DNA from: an uncultured Clostridia bacterium
GTDB taxonomy: Bacteria > Bacillota > Clostridia > RUG12999
Assembly: GCA_949739095.1 (NCBI GenBank)
Contig: CATIYX010000046.1
Location: forward strand, 1-12,660
Direction of reading: 5' to 3'
Length of the DNA stretch: 12,660 nucleotides
A program made the translations under genes and the position numbers. Numbering within the stretch: the first letter of the stretch is position 1; each line of letters opens with the position of its first letter. Below, piece after piece: positions 1 through 8,846 of the stretch. The notes under the pieces are model-generated. The model searched no databases, was not told the origin of the DNA, and saw only the letters and a program-made list of their open reading frames with translations.

Positions 1-405
1 AGCGGTCGTTTTGAGATTTGGAGCTATCTTTTAGATTATACGCTGCGTTCACCCGAAAGGACTGTACGGGGGTCTGGGTTATTTTCAACTTATGAGATTT
101 TGCAAGAGGGCGGATTTCGTAATGGCGTGGCGCACAATGCATATATTCAAATATTAAATGACAAAGGAATCATAGGGCTGTTGTTGTTTTTTATCGTACT
201 TGCATCATGCTTTATCCGAAATGTGCGAAAACAGCCGTTATATACCTGTGCATTTATTTCGCTTATGGCGTTTTCCATGTCTCTGACATTTTATGTGTTT
301 AAACCGTATCTGAATATCATGATGCTGTGCGCCATGACATTTGAAGAAACTTTACCGGAAAATCATCTGAAAGCTGTATTAAGAGGAGAGCAAGACAATG
401 TATAA
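1..405 (+). CDS. Wzy/O-antigen ligase-like polymerase, C-terminal part (5' end outside window)
   Basis: The reading frame is open from base 1, so this is the C-terminal 134 residues of a longer protein; the TTG at 100 is not a credible start. It begins SGRFEIWSYLLD, then a loop with GSGLFSTYE and AHNAYIQILNDKGIIGLLLFF, then two hydrophobic segments. SGR..IW followed by AHN.Y.Q.L...GI.GL is the usual pattern of the last periplasmic loop and following helices of the Wzy/WaaL (O-antigen ligase, PF04932) family. Such proteins polymerise undecaprenyl-linked repeat units, or ligate polysaccharide, on the outer face of the membrane. In a cluster with a flippase and Wzz-like proteins, polymerase is the better guess. 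It overlaps the next gene by 8 bases, which suggests translational coupling. The family call is fairly firm; polymerase versus ligase cannot be settled from the fragment. Confidence 0.8.
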   Translation, partial: SGRFEIWSYLLDYTLRSPERTVRGSGLFSTYEILQEGGFRNGVAHNAYIQILNDKGIIGLLLFFIVLASCFIRNVRKQPLYTCAFISLMAFSMSLTFYVFKPYLNIMMLCAMTFEETLPENHLKAVLRGEQDNV

Positions 406-1747
406 AATAATTCAAAGATTACTGAAAAAGAAATATTTTTCGTTTATTACAGTAGCAGTCATTGCATTTGCAATAATAGGAGAACTATATCATTTTGTAA
501 TACTTTCAAACAGTAAATCAATGGTGATAAGCCTGAATTATCCGGGGGCAGAGGAAGGATTGAATCCTGATGGCAGTCGCTTTAATATATCAGAACTGAC
601 CAGTGATGAGATTTTGGATACTGCAAAAGTGAACCTGAAAATGAAAAATCAGTCAAATGATTCCATCAGAAGTTCCATGAATATTACAACGCAGTTTTCT
701 CAAGGGGAAATGAATGAGGTCGTTGCGGATATTAAGAGTGGTTCGCAGGCAACATATGTTCCGACATCGTTTCATCTATATTATTCACAGAAAAATAAGT
801 TGCGGAAAAATGAAAGTTATGAGTTTTTAGAGTCTCTTGCCAAAAGCTATGAGGACTATTTTAATAAAAATCACGCAGAGAATAATTCAATACTTGCTTT
901 TAACGAAAACAGCTATGATTTCTCTGACTATGACTATACGGAAATATATCAAATTTTGTATAACAAAGCGGAAAGAATGTCCACGTTGCTGAATATACAC
1001 CGTGAGGAAAACCGTGCATTTCGTACCGAAGATAATATAAATTTCGGGACAATGAAAGATGAACTGGAAAATTTTAAAAATGTAAAATTAGAGAAATTCA
1101 ATGCTTATGTGATACAGAATCGCGTATCGAAAGACCGTTCGGCATATATGAATAAGCTTCAATATCTCATTGATAGTGATGGGATTTTATACAGAAAGAA
1201 GCGTCAGGCATCGGACATTGCAAAAGGTGCGCTGGATAAATATGATCCCAATATTGCTGCCGTGGCATTTATCCCTTCACTTGATAGCAGTCATAGTTTT
1301 TATATGAGCCGAACAAAAACAGGAATAGATGATATCGCGAAGGAGTCTTATAACGACGGTATGGAGGCAACGCGTGTTTCCAAAAAAATTGACAGCTATA
1401 ATAATAATTATCAAAAGCTTGCGCAGGCAGCTGATAGTTCTCCGGAACAACTGAAATATGTTGATGATTATCTAAATTCCATCATAAAGGACTTTTCGGA
1501 ATTGTCGGAAAAAATTGTCAAGCTTGACAATGAATATCTGAAATATAAGACAGAGTCCTATCTTACTTATCAGATTGACAAGAAAAGCAGTCCGGTGGAT
1601 TTGATGATTATTTTAAAATTTGCGCTGCTGGGATTTTTCCTATCGCTGATAATCATTGTTTATATGGAATTTTTCTACCATTTCATTTCCAAAAAAACGG
1701 CAACAGTGAAAAGAGCGCTGTTGATTATGACAAAATACAGAAAGTGA
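398..1747 (+). CDS. Wzz-like chain-length/co-polymerase protein (first of a tandem pair)
   Basis: 449 residues with a membrane segment near each end (about 14-36 and 402-427) and about 365 mostly polar, helix-rich residues between them. This is the two-helix hairpin layout of Wzz/CpsC-type polysaccharide co-polymerases, which set polymer length and sit next to the Wzy polymerase. No tyrosine-kinase (CpsD/Wze) domain is present. Just after the first helix it reads SMVISLNYPGAEEGLNPDG and then SRFNISELTSDEILDTA; the next gene has a parallel DGSEFDANEIISP stretch, so the two appear to be diverged paralogues. The start at 398 follows GAGGAG at 383-388 and overlaps the polymerase stop codon. The fold and role are inferred from topology and neighbours, since primary-sequence similarity within this group is generally weak. 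A less likely alternative is another two-helix membrane protein of unknown function. Confidence 0.68.
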   Translation: MYKIIQRLLKKKYFSFITVAVIAFAIIGELYHFVILSNSKSMVISLNYPGAEEGLNPDGSRFNISELTSDEILDTAKVNLKMKNQSNDSIRSSMNITTQFSQGEMNEVVADIKSGSQATYVPTSFHLYYSQKNKLRKNESYEFLESLAKSYEDYFNKNHAENNSILAFNENSYDFSDYDYTEIYQILYNKAERMSTLLNIHREENRAFRTEDNINFGTMKDELENFKNVKLEKFNAYVIQNRVSKDRSAYMNKLQYLIDSDGILYRKKRQASDIAKGALDKYDPNIAAVAFIPSLDSSHSFYMSRTKTGIDDIAKESYNDGMEATRVSKKIDSYNNNYQKLAQAADSSPEQLKYVDDYLNSIIKDFSELSEKIVKLDNEYLKYKTESYLTYQIDKKSSPVDLMIILKFALLGFFLSLIIIVYMEFFYHFISKKTATVKRALLIMTKYRK

Positions 1748-1757
1748 GTAATATAAA

Positions 1758-3230
1758 ATGAAACTTACAATATGGGATTTATTCGTATTTTTATTTAAAC
1801 ATAAAATTATGATTTTGGTTACGGTTGTTGCTTCTCTTGTTTTGTCATGCTTGTTTGTTGACCACATACAGACGTATTCATCAGAGGTTGTGATACGTTA
1901 TAAGGATGCATGTGTTTCTAACGGAAAAGCGCTTGACGGAAGTGAGTTTGATGCAAATGAGATTATTTCTCCCAAGGTTGTTACAAATGCCAATAAAGAT
2001 TTGCCGTTTGAAATTACCGATGATAATGTGCGTACACACACGCAAATTATACCGGTGATATCGGACAATGCGACGGCGATTCAGCAGGCAAAGCTGAAGG
2101 AGGGGGAAGAATATGAGTATAATTCAAATGTATACAGAGTGACGTATCGGGGGAATAAGTCGTTTTTTGAAACACGTGACACACTGGACAGATTGATTGA
2201 TAATTACTTTAAATTTTATAATGAAAAATATATCTATCTTGCAACCGTCAGTGAAATTGATTATGATTTAAATAAGAGTGATTACGATTATATTGAACAG
2301 GCAGAAATTATGCAGGCTAATATTGATAGTTCAATTGAAGTTTTGCAGGGATATATCGGGAATGAGGACTACAGATCGCCTACAACAGGTTTGACATTTA
2401 CCGATTTAATTAACGAGTTTTCCTATTTGTCAGAATTTAAGATGCCGCAGATTTTTTCAGAAATCTATACGGCAAAGCTCAGCAAAAATACGCCGTTGCT
2501 GCTAAATAAATATATAGAGCGGAAAGAACAAAATGAATTGAATGCAAAAAATTCACTTGAAAAGGCAAGTCTTGCTGAAGACAGGATGAATGCATATGTA
2601 AATGCAAACAAAGATGTACCGAATTCCTACAATTCAAACCAAAATGATGGAGATGATAATGTAACCATTATCCACGAGGTGGAAGAGGATAAAATCGAAC
2701 GCATCCAAGAGCAGACTACATATGATACACTGATTAAAAATTATATTACGGACAGCGTGGGTGTAAATAACAGTAATATTGACGCACAGCATTGCACAGA
2801 TATCATCAATATTTTCTCTACTCCAGCGAATGCAGATGTGAATTATGAAAAATATCAAAAAGATGTTGAGCAAGATATTACGCAGACACTTGATAAGTTG
2901 AAGGAATTATATGGAATTGCGTTTGCGCTGATTGACGACTATAATTCACATATCCCGCAGAAGCATATTGAGTGTTTGACAGGAGTCAGAACATATAAAA
3001 ATGTGTACACATCTATTTATGTATTGTTTGCAATCGGAATTGGGTTTATCCTTGCATGTATGGCAGCAATTATATACGAAATTATGAAAAGATATGCTGT
3101 ATACAGTAAAGCGATGCAAAACAGCTTGAAAGAAGATTCAGTGGACGAAGGCTATGAAGATGAGGTTATGTCGGCAGACCCAATTATACCTGATATATCT
3201 CTTGAACAGATAGAGGACATGGAGGGCTAA
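1758..3230 (+). CDS. Wzz-like chain-length/co-polymerase protein (second of a tandem pair)
   Basis: 490 residues. Membrane segments lie at about 17-35 and 419-441, with a large extracytoplasmic region between that contains likely coiled-coil stretches (for example residues around 250-290). After the second helix there is an acidic cytoplasmic tail of roughly 45 residues (ending SLEQIEDMEG), which the first paralogue lacks. The opening of the outer domain (SSEVVIRYKDAC, then GKALDGSEFDANEI) resembles the same part of the upstream gene and of Wzz-type proteins. The gap to the upstream gene is 10 bases and the ribosome site before the ATG is weak (GTGAG at best), so translation may depend on the upstream gene. 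It probably acts with that gene in controlling polymer length or export. No ATP-binding motif is visible in the tail. Confidence 0.65.
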   Translation: MKLTIWDLFVFLFKHKIMILVTVVASLVLSCLFVDHIQTYSSEVVIRYKDACVSNGKALDGSEFDANEIISPKVVTNANKDLPFEITDDNVRTHTQIIPVISDNATAIQQAKLKEGEEYEYNSNVYRVTYRGNKSFFETRDTLDRLIDNYFKFYNEKYIYLATVSEIDYDLNKSDYDYIEQAEIMQANIDSSIEVLQGYIGNEDYRSPTTGLTFTDLINEFSYLSEFKMPQIFSEIYTAKLSKNTPLLLNKYIERKEQNELNAKNSLEKASLAEDRMNAYVNANKDVPNSYNSNQNDGDDNVTIIHEVEEDKIERIQEQTTYDTLIKNYITDSVGVNNSNIDAQHCTDIINIFSTPANADVNYEKYQKDVEQDITQTLDKLKELYGIAFALIDDYNSHIPQKHIECLTGVRTYKNVYTSIYVLFAIGIGFILACMAAIIYEIMKRYAVYSKAMQNSLKEDSVDEGYEDEVMSADPIIPDISLEQIEDMEG

Positions 3231-3239
3231 AGACGTTAC

Positions 3240-4397
3240 ATGAAGAAGATTCTTATCGTAAACAATAATATGCAGATTGGCGGGATACAGAAAGCACTGG
3301 CGAATCTTCTTTCAGAGATTGCGTCAAAATATGAAATCACTCTTTTTTTGATGGCATCAAAAGGCGCGCTGATGAAAGAAATTCCTGAAAATGTTCATGT
3401 TGTTAAAGCAAATCGTTTTGTGAGAGTACTGGGGCTGACACATGCACAGGCAAAAAATGAAGGGATTTTTGCTTTGGTATGGCGCGGATTGCTGGTTGTT
3501 TTGACAAGAATTTTTAAAACAAAGATTGTGTTTCCAATGGTAAGTCGTATGGAGAAAATAGACGGAGACTATGACGCAGCGATATCCTATATGCAAAACG
3601 GTGCGGAAAATTGTTTTTATGGCGGCTGTGCAGAGCTTATTTTAAACTCAGTTCAGGCAAAACAAAAAATATGTTTTATACATTGTGACCTTGAACGCTA
3701 TGAAGGTAATGGTAAGTATAATATAGAAACGCTGATGAGATTTCAGAAAGTGGCGGCAGTGTCGGTTTCGGTGAAAAAGCAAATTTTAAATGTTGCGCCG
3801 CTGCTGAAAAATAAGACGGTAACAGTACACAATTGCTATAACTGTGAACAAATTGTCGCGCTTTCAAAAGCGTATGAAGCACCCTATACAAGCGGAAAAA
3901 TTAATATATTTTCTGCTGCGCGGCTCAGAAGAGAGAAGGGAATTGTGCGAATCATACCCATACTCGGGAAAATCAGGGATGCAGGCATTGAGTTTGTGTG
4001 GAGAATTGCGGGCGATGGTCCCGACAGAGAAAAAGTGGAAAAGCTGATAAAAGAATATAAGCTGGAGCGGCAGGTCATTCTGCTTGGCATGTTGGAGAAC
4101 CCGTATCCGCATTTTAAGGCGGCTGATGTATTGCTGGTGCCCTCCTATGATGAGGCGGCACCGATAGTTTTTGGGGAAGCGAGGCTTTTGGGAACACCGA
4201 TATTTACAACAGATACCGCCTCAGCATATGAGATGGTACAGGAACCGAATGTCGGACGGGTGATGTCAAATGATGACGATAGGCTGTTTGAAGATTTGTT
4301 GATGCTATTAAAAGAGTTTCATCATTTGAAATTTAATAAAGAGATGTTTGATAATAAAAAAGCAGTGGAAGAGTTTGATAAGCTTATTATAGACTGA
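3240..4397 (+). CDS. GT4-family glycosyltransferase (GT-B fold)
   Basis: 385 residues. The N-terminal half starts KKILIVNNNMQIGGIQKALANL, the donor/acceptor-side glycine loop typical of GT-B enzymes (GG at about 14-15). The C-terminal half has ARLRREKG, then RIAGDGPDREKVEKL, then the nucleotide-sugar site PSYDEAAPIVFGEA. In the latter, E305 and E313 form the EX7E pair characteristic of retaining GT4 enzymes, and PTIFTT-like LGTPIFTTDTASAYEMV follows. The enzyme is expected to be cytoplasmic or membrane-associated and to add one sugar from an NDP-sugar to the lipid-linked repeat unit. The sugar and linkage cannot be read from the sequence. It follows the Wzz-like pair by 9 bases. GGAGG at 3221-3225 is 14 bases from the ATG, a loose spacing, but no better start is visible. 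Confidence 0.88.
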   Translation: MKKILIVNNNMQIGGIQKALANLLSEIASKYEITLFLMASKGALMKEIPENVHVVKANRFVRVLGLTHAQAKNEGIFALVWRGLLVVLTRIFKTKIVFPMVSRMEKIDGDYDAAISYMQNGAENCFYGGCAELILNSVQAKQKICFIHCDLERYEGNGKYNIETLMRFQKVAAVSVSVKKQILNVAPLLKNKTVTVHNCYNCEQIVALSKAYEAPYTSGKINIFSAARLRREKGIVRIIPILGKIRDAGIEFVWRIAGDGPDREKVEKLIKEYKLERQVILLGMLENPYPHFKAADVLLVPSYDEAAPIVFGEARLLGTPIFTTDTASAYEMVQEPNVGRVMSNDDDRLFEDLLMLLKEFHHLKFNKEMFDNKKAVEEFDKLIID

Positions 4398-4410
4398 AGG
4401 AGGGAATTAT

Positions 4411-5208
4411 GTGAGCAGGGTACAGGTTTTGTGTGCGACGATAGAGCAAGATGATTTTTCGCTTGTAGAGAAAATGAATATTCAAACTGATGTGATTTTT
4501 GCAAACCAGAACGGACAGAATAAAACAGAAGAAAAAAGTTTTGATACATTCCAAGCTAAAATGATTAGCACAAATACCTGTGGGGTGGGAATAAACCGCA
4601 ACCTTGCGCTGATGTGTTCCGACGCGGATATTTGCTTGCTGGCGGACGATGATGTGAGATATGTGGACGGATATGGAGAAGTGATAGAAAAAGCGTTTTT
4701 CGACAATCCGAAGGCGGATGTGTTGATTTTTAATTTATATGATGATGAAGAAAGTTATGTGATTCAGAAAAAATTTAGAGTGAGATGGCATAATTTCATG
4801 CGATTTGCCACCTATCGAATAGCGGTTCGGAGCAGTGCGGTGAAAACACGAGGGATACTGTTTAACACATGTTTTGGCGGCGGATGTATGTATCAGTCGG
4901 GAGAGGACACGTTGTTTTTAAGAGATTGTCTGGACAGGGGACTGAAAATTTTTGCAGTTCCGATATACATAGCAAACATGAAAAAAGAGCGTCCGTCCAC
5001 TTGGTTTAAAGGATATGATAAAAAATATCTGTATGACAAGGGCGTTGCGTGTGCTGCGATTTCAGGAAAACTTGCGCGTGTGATATGCCTGCGGCTTCTG
5101 ATTGTGAAAAAGCAGATTTTAGAAGGTGTGAATATGCGTTTTTTTGAGGCGTATGCGGTAATGAAGGATGGAATAAAAGGTTATAAGGATGGCAGAAAAT
5201 TTGAATAA
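4411..5208 (+). CDS. GT2-like glycosyltransferase (GT-A fold)
   Basis: 265 residues starting at GTG. The ribosome site AGGAGGG at 4398-4404 is well placed, and the ATG two bases upstream is followed at once by TGA, so GTG is the real start. The first third reads RVQVLCATIEQDDFSLVEKM, then GVGINRNLALMCSDADICLLADDD. The GxxxNRN...A acceptor/nucleotide region followed by DDD at 79-81 fits the metal/NDP-sugar-binding motif of GT-A enzymes. The N-terminus is divergent compared with ordinary GT2 proteins: it lacks the usual VSVIIPxYN opening and seems to dispense with a standard VDDGSxD loop. Downstream, GEDTLFLRDCLDRG supplies the (E/D)D general-base region typical of GT2 enzymes. It probably adds a sugar to the repeat unit; the substrate is unknown. 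Confidence 0.75.
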   Translation: MSRVQVLCATIEQDDFSLVEKMNIQTDVIFANQNGQNKTEEKSFDTFQAKMISTNTCGVGINRNLALMCSDADICLLADDDVRYVDGYGEVIEKAFFDNPKADVLIFNLYDDEESYVIQKKFRVRWHNFMRFATYRIAVRSSAVKTRGILFNTCFGGGCMYQSGEDTLFLRDCLDRGLKIFAVPIYIANMKKERPSTWFKGYDKKYLYDKGVACAAISGKLARVICLRLLIVKKQILEGVNMRFFEAYAVMKDGIKGYKDGRKFE

Positions 5209-5227
5209 CCTAGAGGAGGGCAAGAGC

Positions 5228-6541
5228 ATGTCGCTTTTTCAAGATATAAAAAGTAGAAAAGAAAAAATAGCCGTGATAGGTTTGGGATATGTCGGAATGC
5301 CCCTTGCGGTTGCATTTGCCGCATGTGCTGACGTGATTGGGTTTGATTTAAATGCAAAGAAGATAGAACAATATAAAAGTGGTGTTGACCCTACACAGGA
5401 GGTCGGAGACGAGGCAGTGAAAAAAGCGCGGATTGATTTTACCTGTGATGCAACAAGACTTTCGGAGGCAAAATTTCACATTGTAGCAGTGCCAACGCCC
5501 ATCAATCAAGACCATACGCCCAACCTTTTGCCTGTGGAAGAAGCGAGCAGAATCATCGGGAAACATTTGACAAAGGGTTCCATTGTTGTGTTTGAAAGCA
5601 CGGTTTATCCAGGGGTGACAGAAGATATATGCGTGCCAATTTTGGAACAGGAATCGGGACTGGTATGTGGGGTTGATTTTAAGGTAGGATATTCGCCGGA
5701 ACGTATCAATCCGGGCGACAAGGTTCACCGCCTTGACAATATTACAAAGATTGTTTCCGGCATGGACGAAGAATCGCTTATTGAAATAAAATCAGTATAT
5801 GATATGGTGATAAAAGCTGGAACATTTGCAGTATCAGATATCAGGACAGCTGAGGCTGTTAAAGTGGTTGAAAATTCGCAACGAGACATTAACATTGCTT
5901 TTATGAATGAGCTGGCGGTTGTGTTTGACAAAATGGGAATAGATACACAAGAAGTCATTGCCGGAATGAATACAAAATGGAATGCACTCGGATTCTATCC
6001 GGGTTTGGTAGGCGGACATTGTATCGGTGTTGACCCGGATTATTTTTCATATCAGGCGGAAAAACTCGGCTATCATTCACAGATTATTTTGTCAGGTAGA
6101 AAAGTGAACGATTCAATGGGAGAATTTGTAGCAGATGCTGCTGTGAAAAAGATGATTTTGGCAGGTCTTGCTCCCAAAAATGCAAAGGTTGTTATTTTAG
6201 GTGTAACGTTTAAAGAAAACTGTCCGGATATTCGTAACAGTAAGGTTATAGATATTGTGAAGAGACTTCGGGAATATGGAATATCGCCGTCCATTTCAGA
6301 CCCTATGGCGGATGCTGCAGAGGTTCTTGAAGAATATGGAATTGAAATGATTGATTTTCAGAATATGAGAGAAGCAGACTGTATTATTTTGGCGGTTGCA
6401 CATACTGTTTTCCGAAAACTTTCAGCAACAGAACTAGATTTGATGTTTCGGGTGGCCGGGAATAAAGTATTGGTAGATGTAAAAGGAATTGTTGATAAAA
6501 ATGAAGCGAAGCGGTTCGGATGGCAGTATTGGAGGCTGTGA
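5228..6541 (+). CDS. Nucleotide-sugar 6-dehydrogenase, TviB/WbpO/CapL type
   Basis: 437 residues from the ATG at 5228. The enzyme class oxidises C6 of a UDP-sugar to the uronic acid using two NAD+. The NAD-binding loop GLGYVGMPLA starts at residue 18. VAVPTPIN and ESTVYPGVTED follow, then VGYSPERINPGD. The central helix reads VVENSQRDINIAFMNELA, then NTKWNALGF with K250, then GLVGGHCIGVDPDYF with the catalytic Cys at 265. The C-terminal domain contains GVTFKENCPDIRNSK. RDINIAFMNELA and the VGGHCIGVDP.Y form are those of the UDP-GlcNAc/UDP-GalNAc dehydrogenase branch rather than Ugd, so a UDP-N-acetylhexosaminuronic acid product is likely but unproven. I chose 5228 because GAGGAGG at 5213-5219 lies 8 bases upstream; an in-frame ATG at 5189 would overlap the previous gene and has only a weak AAGG. 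Confidence 0.92.
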   Translation: MSLFQDIKSRKEKIAVIGLGYVGMPLAVAFAACADVIGFDLNAKKIEQYKSGVDPTQEVGDEAVKKARIDFTCDATRLSEAKFHIVAVPTPINQDHTPNLLPVEEASRIIGKHLTKGSIVVFESTVYPGVTEDICVPILEQESGLVCGVDFKVGYSPERINPGDKVHRLDNITKIVSGMDEESLIEIKSVYDMVIKAGTFAVSDIRTAEAVKVVENSQRDINIAFMNELAVVFDKMGIDTQEVIAGMNTKWNALGFYPGLVGGHCIGVDPDYFSYQAEKLGYHSQIILSGRKVNDSMGEFVADAAVKKMILAGLAPKNAKVVILGVTFKENCPDIRNSKVIDIVKRLREYGISPSISDPMADAAEVLEEYGIEMIDFQNMREADCIILAVAHTVFRKLSATELDLMFRVAGNKVLVDVKGIVDKNEAKRFGWQYWRL

Positions 6542-7710
6542 TGAAAAAACTGATGAGTGGCATGATATATGCATGGTACGCAGCATACTATATCTTCGCA
6601 TATGGCATTGGATTATTCGCAAGACATTTACCATATTATAAAAACCTGTGGCTGATTGCGGAACGGAAAACAGATGCGAGGGATAATGGACTGCATTTCT
6701 TCAGATACATAAGTCAAAAGTATCCGGAGGTCAATACAGCTTTTATTATAGAAAAGCGGTCACCGGATTATGAAAGGGTAAAAAAGTTTGGCAAAATAAT
6801 TGAACCGTATACTTTTCGGCATATGCTTGCGTTTGCCTGTGCAAGGGTTAGAATCAGCACGCATTATATGGGATGTTCTTTTGATGCATACCGGTTTAGG
6901 AGATTGGATAAATTCCGTTTGGTGCGGGGGAAAAATGTACTTATCAGACATGGAATCACAGCAAATGATTTGAGGGAATTGCATTATCCTGAAGCACATC
7001 CGGATTTGATGGTTTGCAGCGCTGTTCCGGAATATCAGGATATGATAGCCCATTACGGGCATCCGGAAGGTGTCATACAAATGCTTGGATTGTGCCGATA
7101 TGACCGGTTGAGTGAAGCGCATGAGATAAAGAAGCAAATTTTAATTATGCCCACATGGCGCTATTTCCTGAGAGGACTGAGTGATGAAGCGTTTCAAAAA
7201 AGCGACTATTATCGAAAGTTCATGGGGATTTTATCAAGTGATATATTGGCGAATGCACTGGAACATCACGATTTCAAAGTTATTTTTTATCTGCATTATG
7301 AATTGCAGCCATATACCCAACTGTTTCATACTGAAAATCCGAGAATTGAGGTAAAAACTCTTGGAGAATGCGATGTGCAGGATTTGCTTATGGAATCGGC
7401 AATGCTTATCACGGATTATTCAAGTGTGTTTTTTGATTTTGCATATATGACGAAGCCACTTGCGTATTTACAGTTTGATGAAGAAAAATTTTATGAAACG
7501 CAATATAAACGAGGATATTTTAACTGCCAAACGGATGGATTTGGTCCAGTGTTTCAATGTGCAGATAAAACAGTTGAATATATTTGTGATACATTGAACA
7601 GAGGAATGAAAATGGAGGCGGGTTACATTGAAAGAGTGGAAAAGTTTTTTGGCGAGCGCAGCGCAAATCATTGTGAAAGAACATTTCAGGCAGTCAGAGA
7701 GATTTTGTGA
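6541..7710 (+). CDS. CDP-glycerol glycerophosphotransferase-like protein (TagB/TagF type)
   Basis: 389 residues from the ATG at 6541, which overlaps the upstream TGA by one base (TGATG) and has GGAGG at 6531-6535. An in-frame ATG at 6520 is possible but less well placed. The C-terminal half carries the signatures of the Glyphos_transf family (PF04464): RHGITAND with H137, PTWR at 204-207, LHYELQPY with H252, and ITDYSSVFFDFAYMTKPLAYLQFD with DYSS at 292-295. Family members transfer polyol phosphate (glycerol- or ribitol-phosphate) from a CDP-polyol to teichoic acid or capsule. The histidine of WHG-type motifs is kept here as RHG. It presumably adds a polyol phosphate to the polysaccharide. 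No CDP-glycerol synthase (TagD) is in the window, so the donor must come from elsewhere. The N-terminal hydrophobic stretch (about 8-25) may anchor it to the membrane. Confidence 0.87.
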   Translation: MKKLMSGMIYAWYAAYYIFAYGIGLFARHLPYYKNLWLIAERKTDARDNGLHFFRYISQKYPEVNTAFIIEKRSPDYERVKKFGKIIEPYTFRHMLAFACARVRISTHYMGCSFDAYRFRRLDKFRLVRGKNVLIRHGITANDLRELHYPEAHPDLMVCSAVPEYQDMIAHYGHPEGVIQMLGLCRYDRLSEAHEIKKQILIMPTWRYFLRGLSDEAFQKSDYYRKFMGILSSDILANALEHHDFKVIFYLHYELQPYTQLFHTENPRIEVKTLGECDVQDLLMESAMLITDYSSVFFDFAYMTKPLAYLQFDEEKFYETQYKRGYFNCQTDGFGPVFQCADKTVEYICDTLNRGMKMEAGYIERVEKFFGERSANHCERTFQAVREIL

Positions 7711-7712
7711 TT

Positions 7713-8843
7713 ATGAATAAGATATTAACTGTAGGAATACCTGTATATAATGTGGAAGAAGAATATTTAAGAGCTTGTCTTGACAGCGTAATAAAAGAAA
7801 AATCCCAGCAGCTTGAAATTATTATTGTTGACGATGCTTCGACGAATAACAGTGCAGATATATGTAGGAAATATGCGGAAAAAGATGCACGTATTATATT
7901 TATCGGGCTGGAAACAAACCGTGGAGTAAGTTTTGCAAGAAACACAATCATAGATAATGCAAGCGGAAAATGGATGTGTTTTTTGGATGCGGATGATTTG
8001 CTGTGCGAGGGGTTTTATGAGACTGTCAAAAAAAATGACAACCTGAACGCGGATGTCATTTATTATAATTATATGACAGTCAAAGGGGCTGATGTGCCGG
8101 TCATAAAGAATGCTTATGTTCGACCTGTTCCGATTCGTGCTCATGCAGTGAAAAATTTGTGTGTATGTCATCTCTGCTCCGTTCCGAGCAGTACGGGCAA
8201 TATGACGCTTGTAGCAGGAGTAGCGACAAAGATTTTTCGTCTTAATTATATAAAAAAGAACAATCTGAGATTTCTGGAGGATTTGAGAAAAGCAGAGGAC
8301 AGATTGTTTGTTGTGACTGCACTGTCGCGTGGCGGGAAGGTGTATTTTAGTGAACAATATTTATATTTGTACCGGATACATTCGTGTTCGGCGAGCCGAC
8401 GGTTTAATAAAGATATTTTAAAAACCACCGATAAATATCTGGAATATAGCGAGGAAATCATCAACCGGACTTTCGAGGGAAATAAATCCTTAAAAATGCT
8501 GTATCTGGAAAATCGTGTCACAACAGCGCTGCTGGATAATTTTGAATTGAATATTTTTCATAGGAACAATTCTTTGCAGCGTGCACAGCGTAAACGAGAT
8601 TTTCAGGCGTTGATAGAAAAAGAGCCGTATAAAACAGCTGTTGGAAGCGTGAAACTGGAAAACTATATGATACGTGAAAAACGTATCCTTTTATGGGCGG
8701 CAAGGAACAGAAATTTTTTCATTTTGAATATGTTATATAAATATAACATAATTTTAAGGTTCATCAGTGCCGGTATGAACAGGTGTGAAAAATATGCGCT
8801 GCAAATAAATAGAATAATAAAAAGGGTTGTTAAGGTGAAGTAA
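7713..8843 (+). CDS. GT2-family glycosyltransferase
   Basis: 376 residues. The classic GT2 order is intact: MNKILTVGIPVYNVEEEYL at the N-terminus, IIIVDDAST with the DD pair at 40-41, ETNRGVSFARNT, FLDADDLL with the DxD-type metal site at 92-95, and KAEDRLF with E195/D196 as the likely catalytic base region. The remainder (about residue 230 onwards) is basic and helical, as in many capsule GT2 enzymes, and may contact membrane or acceptor. The reaction is inverting transfer of a sugar from an NDP-sugar to the growing repeat unit; the sugar is not predictable. The ATG at 7713 comes two bases after the upstream stop. A GTG at 7707 overlapping that stop (GTGA) is an equally workable start, since an AGAGA at 7697-7701 is better spaced for it. 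Confidence 0.9.
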   Translation: MNKILTVGIPVYNVEEEYLRACLDSVIKEKSQQLEIIIVDDASTNNSADICRKYAEKDARIIFIGLETNRGVSFARNTIIDNASGKWMCFLDADDLLCEGFYETVKKNDNLNADVIYYNYMTVKGADVPVIKNAYVRPVPIRAHAVKNLCVCHLCSVPSSTGNMTLVAGVATKIFRLNYIKKNNLRFLEDLRKAEDRLFVVTALSRGGKVYFSEQYLYLYRIHSCSASRRFNKDILKTTDKYLEYSEEIINRTFEGNKSLKMLYLENRVTTALLDNFELNIFHRNNSLQRAQRKRDFQALIEKEPYKTAVGSVKLENYMIREKRILLWAARNRNFFILNMLYKYNIILRFISAGMNRCEKYALQINRIIKRVVKVK

Positions 8844-8846
8844 AAA

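Noticed and set aside
5348..5728. 126-codon ORF on the - strand
   Set aside because: Shadow of the well-conserved nucleotide-sugar dehydrogenase.
6760..7137. 125-codon ORF on the - strand
   Set aside because: Shadow of the TagF-like gene; no start signal and no family resemblance.
7767..8357. 196-codon ORF on the - strand
   Set aside because: It lies antisense to the GT2 gene, whose motifs fill the + frame; the - product has no recognisable domain or ribosome site.
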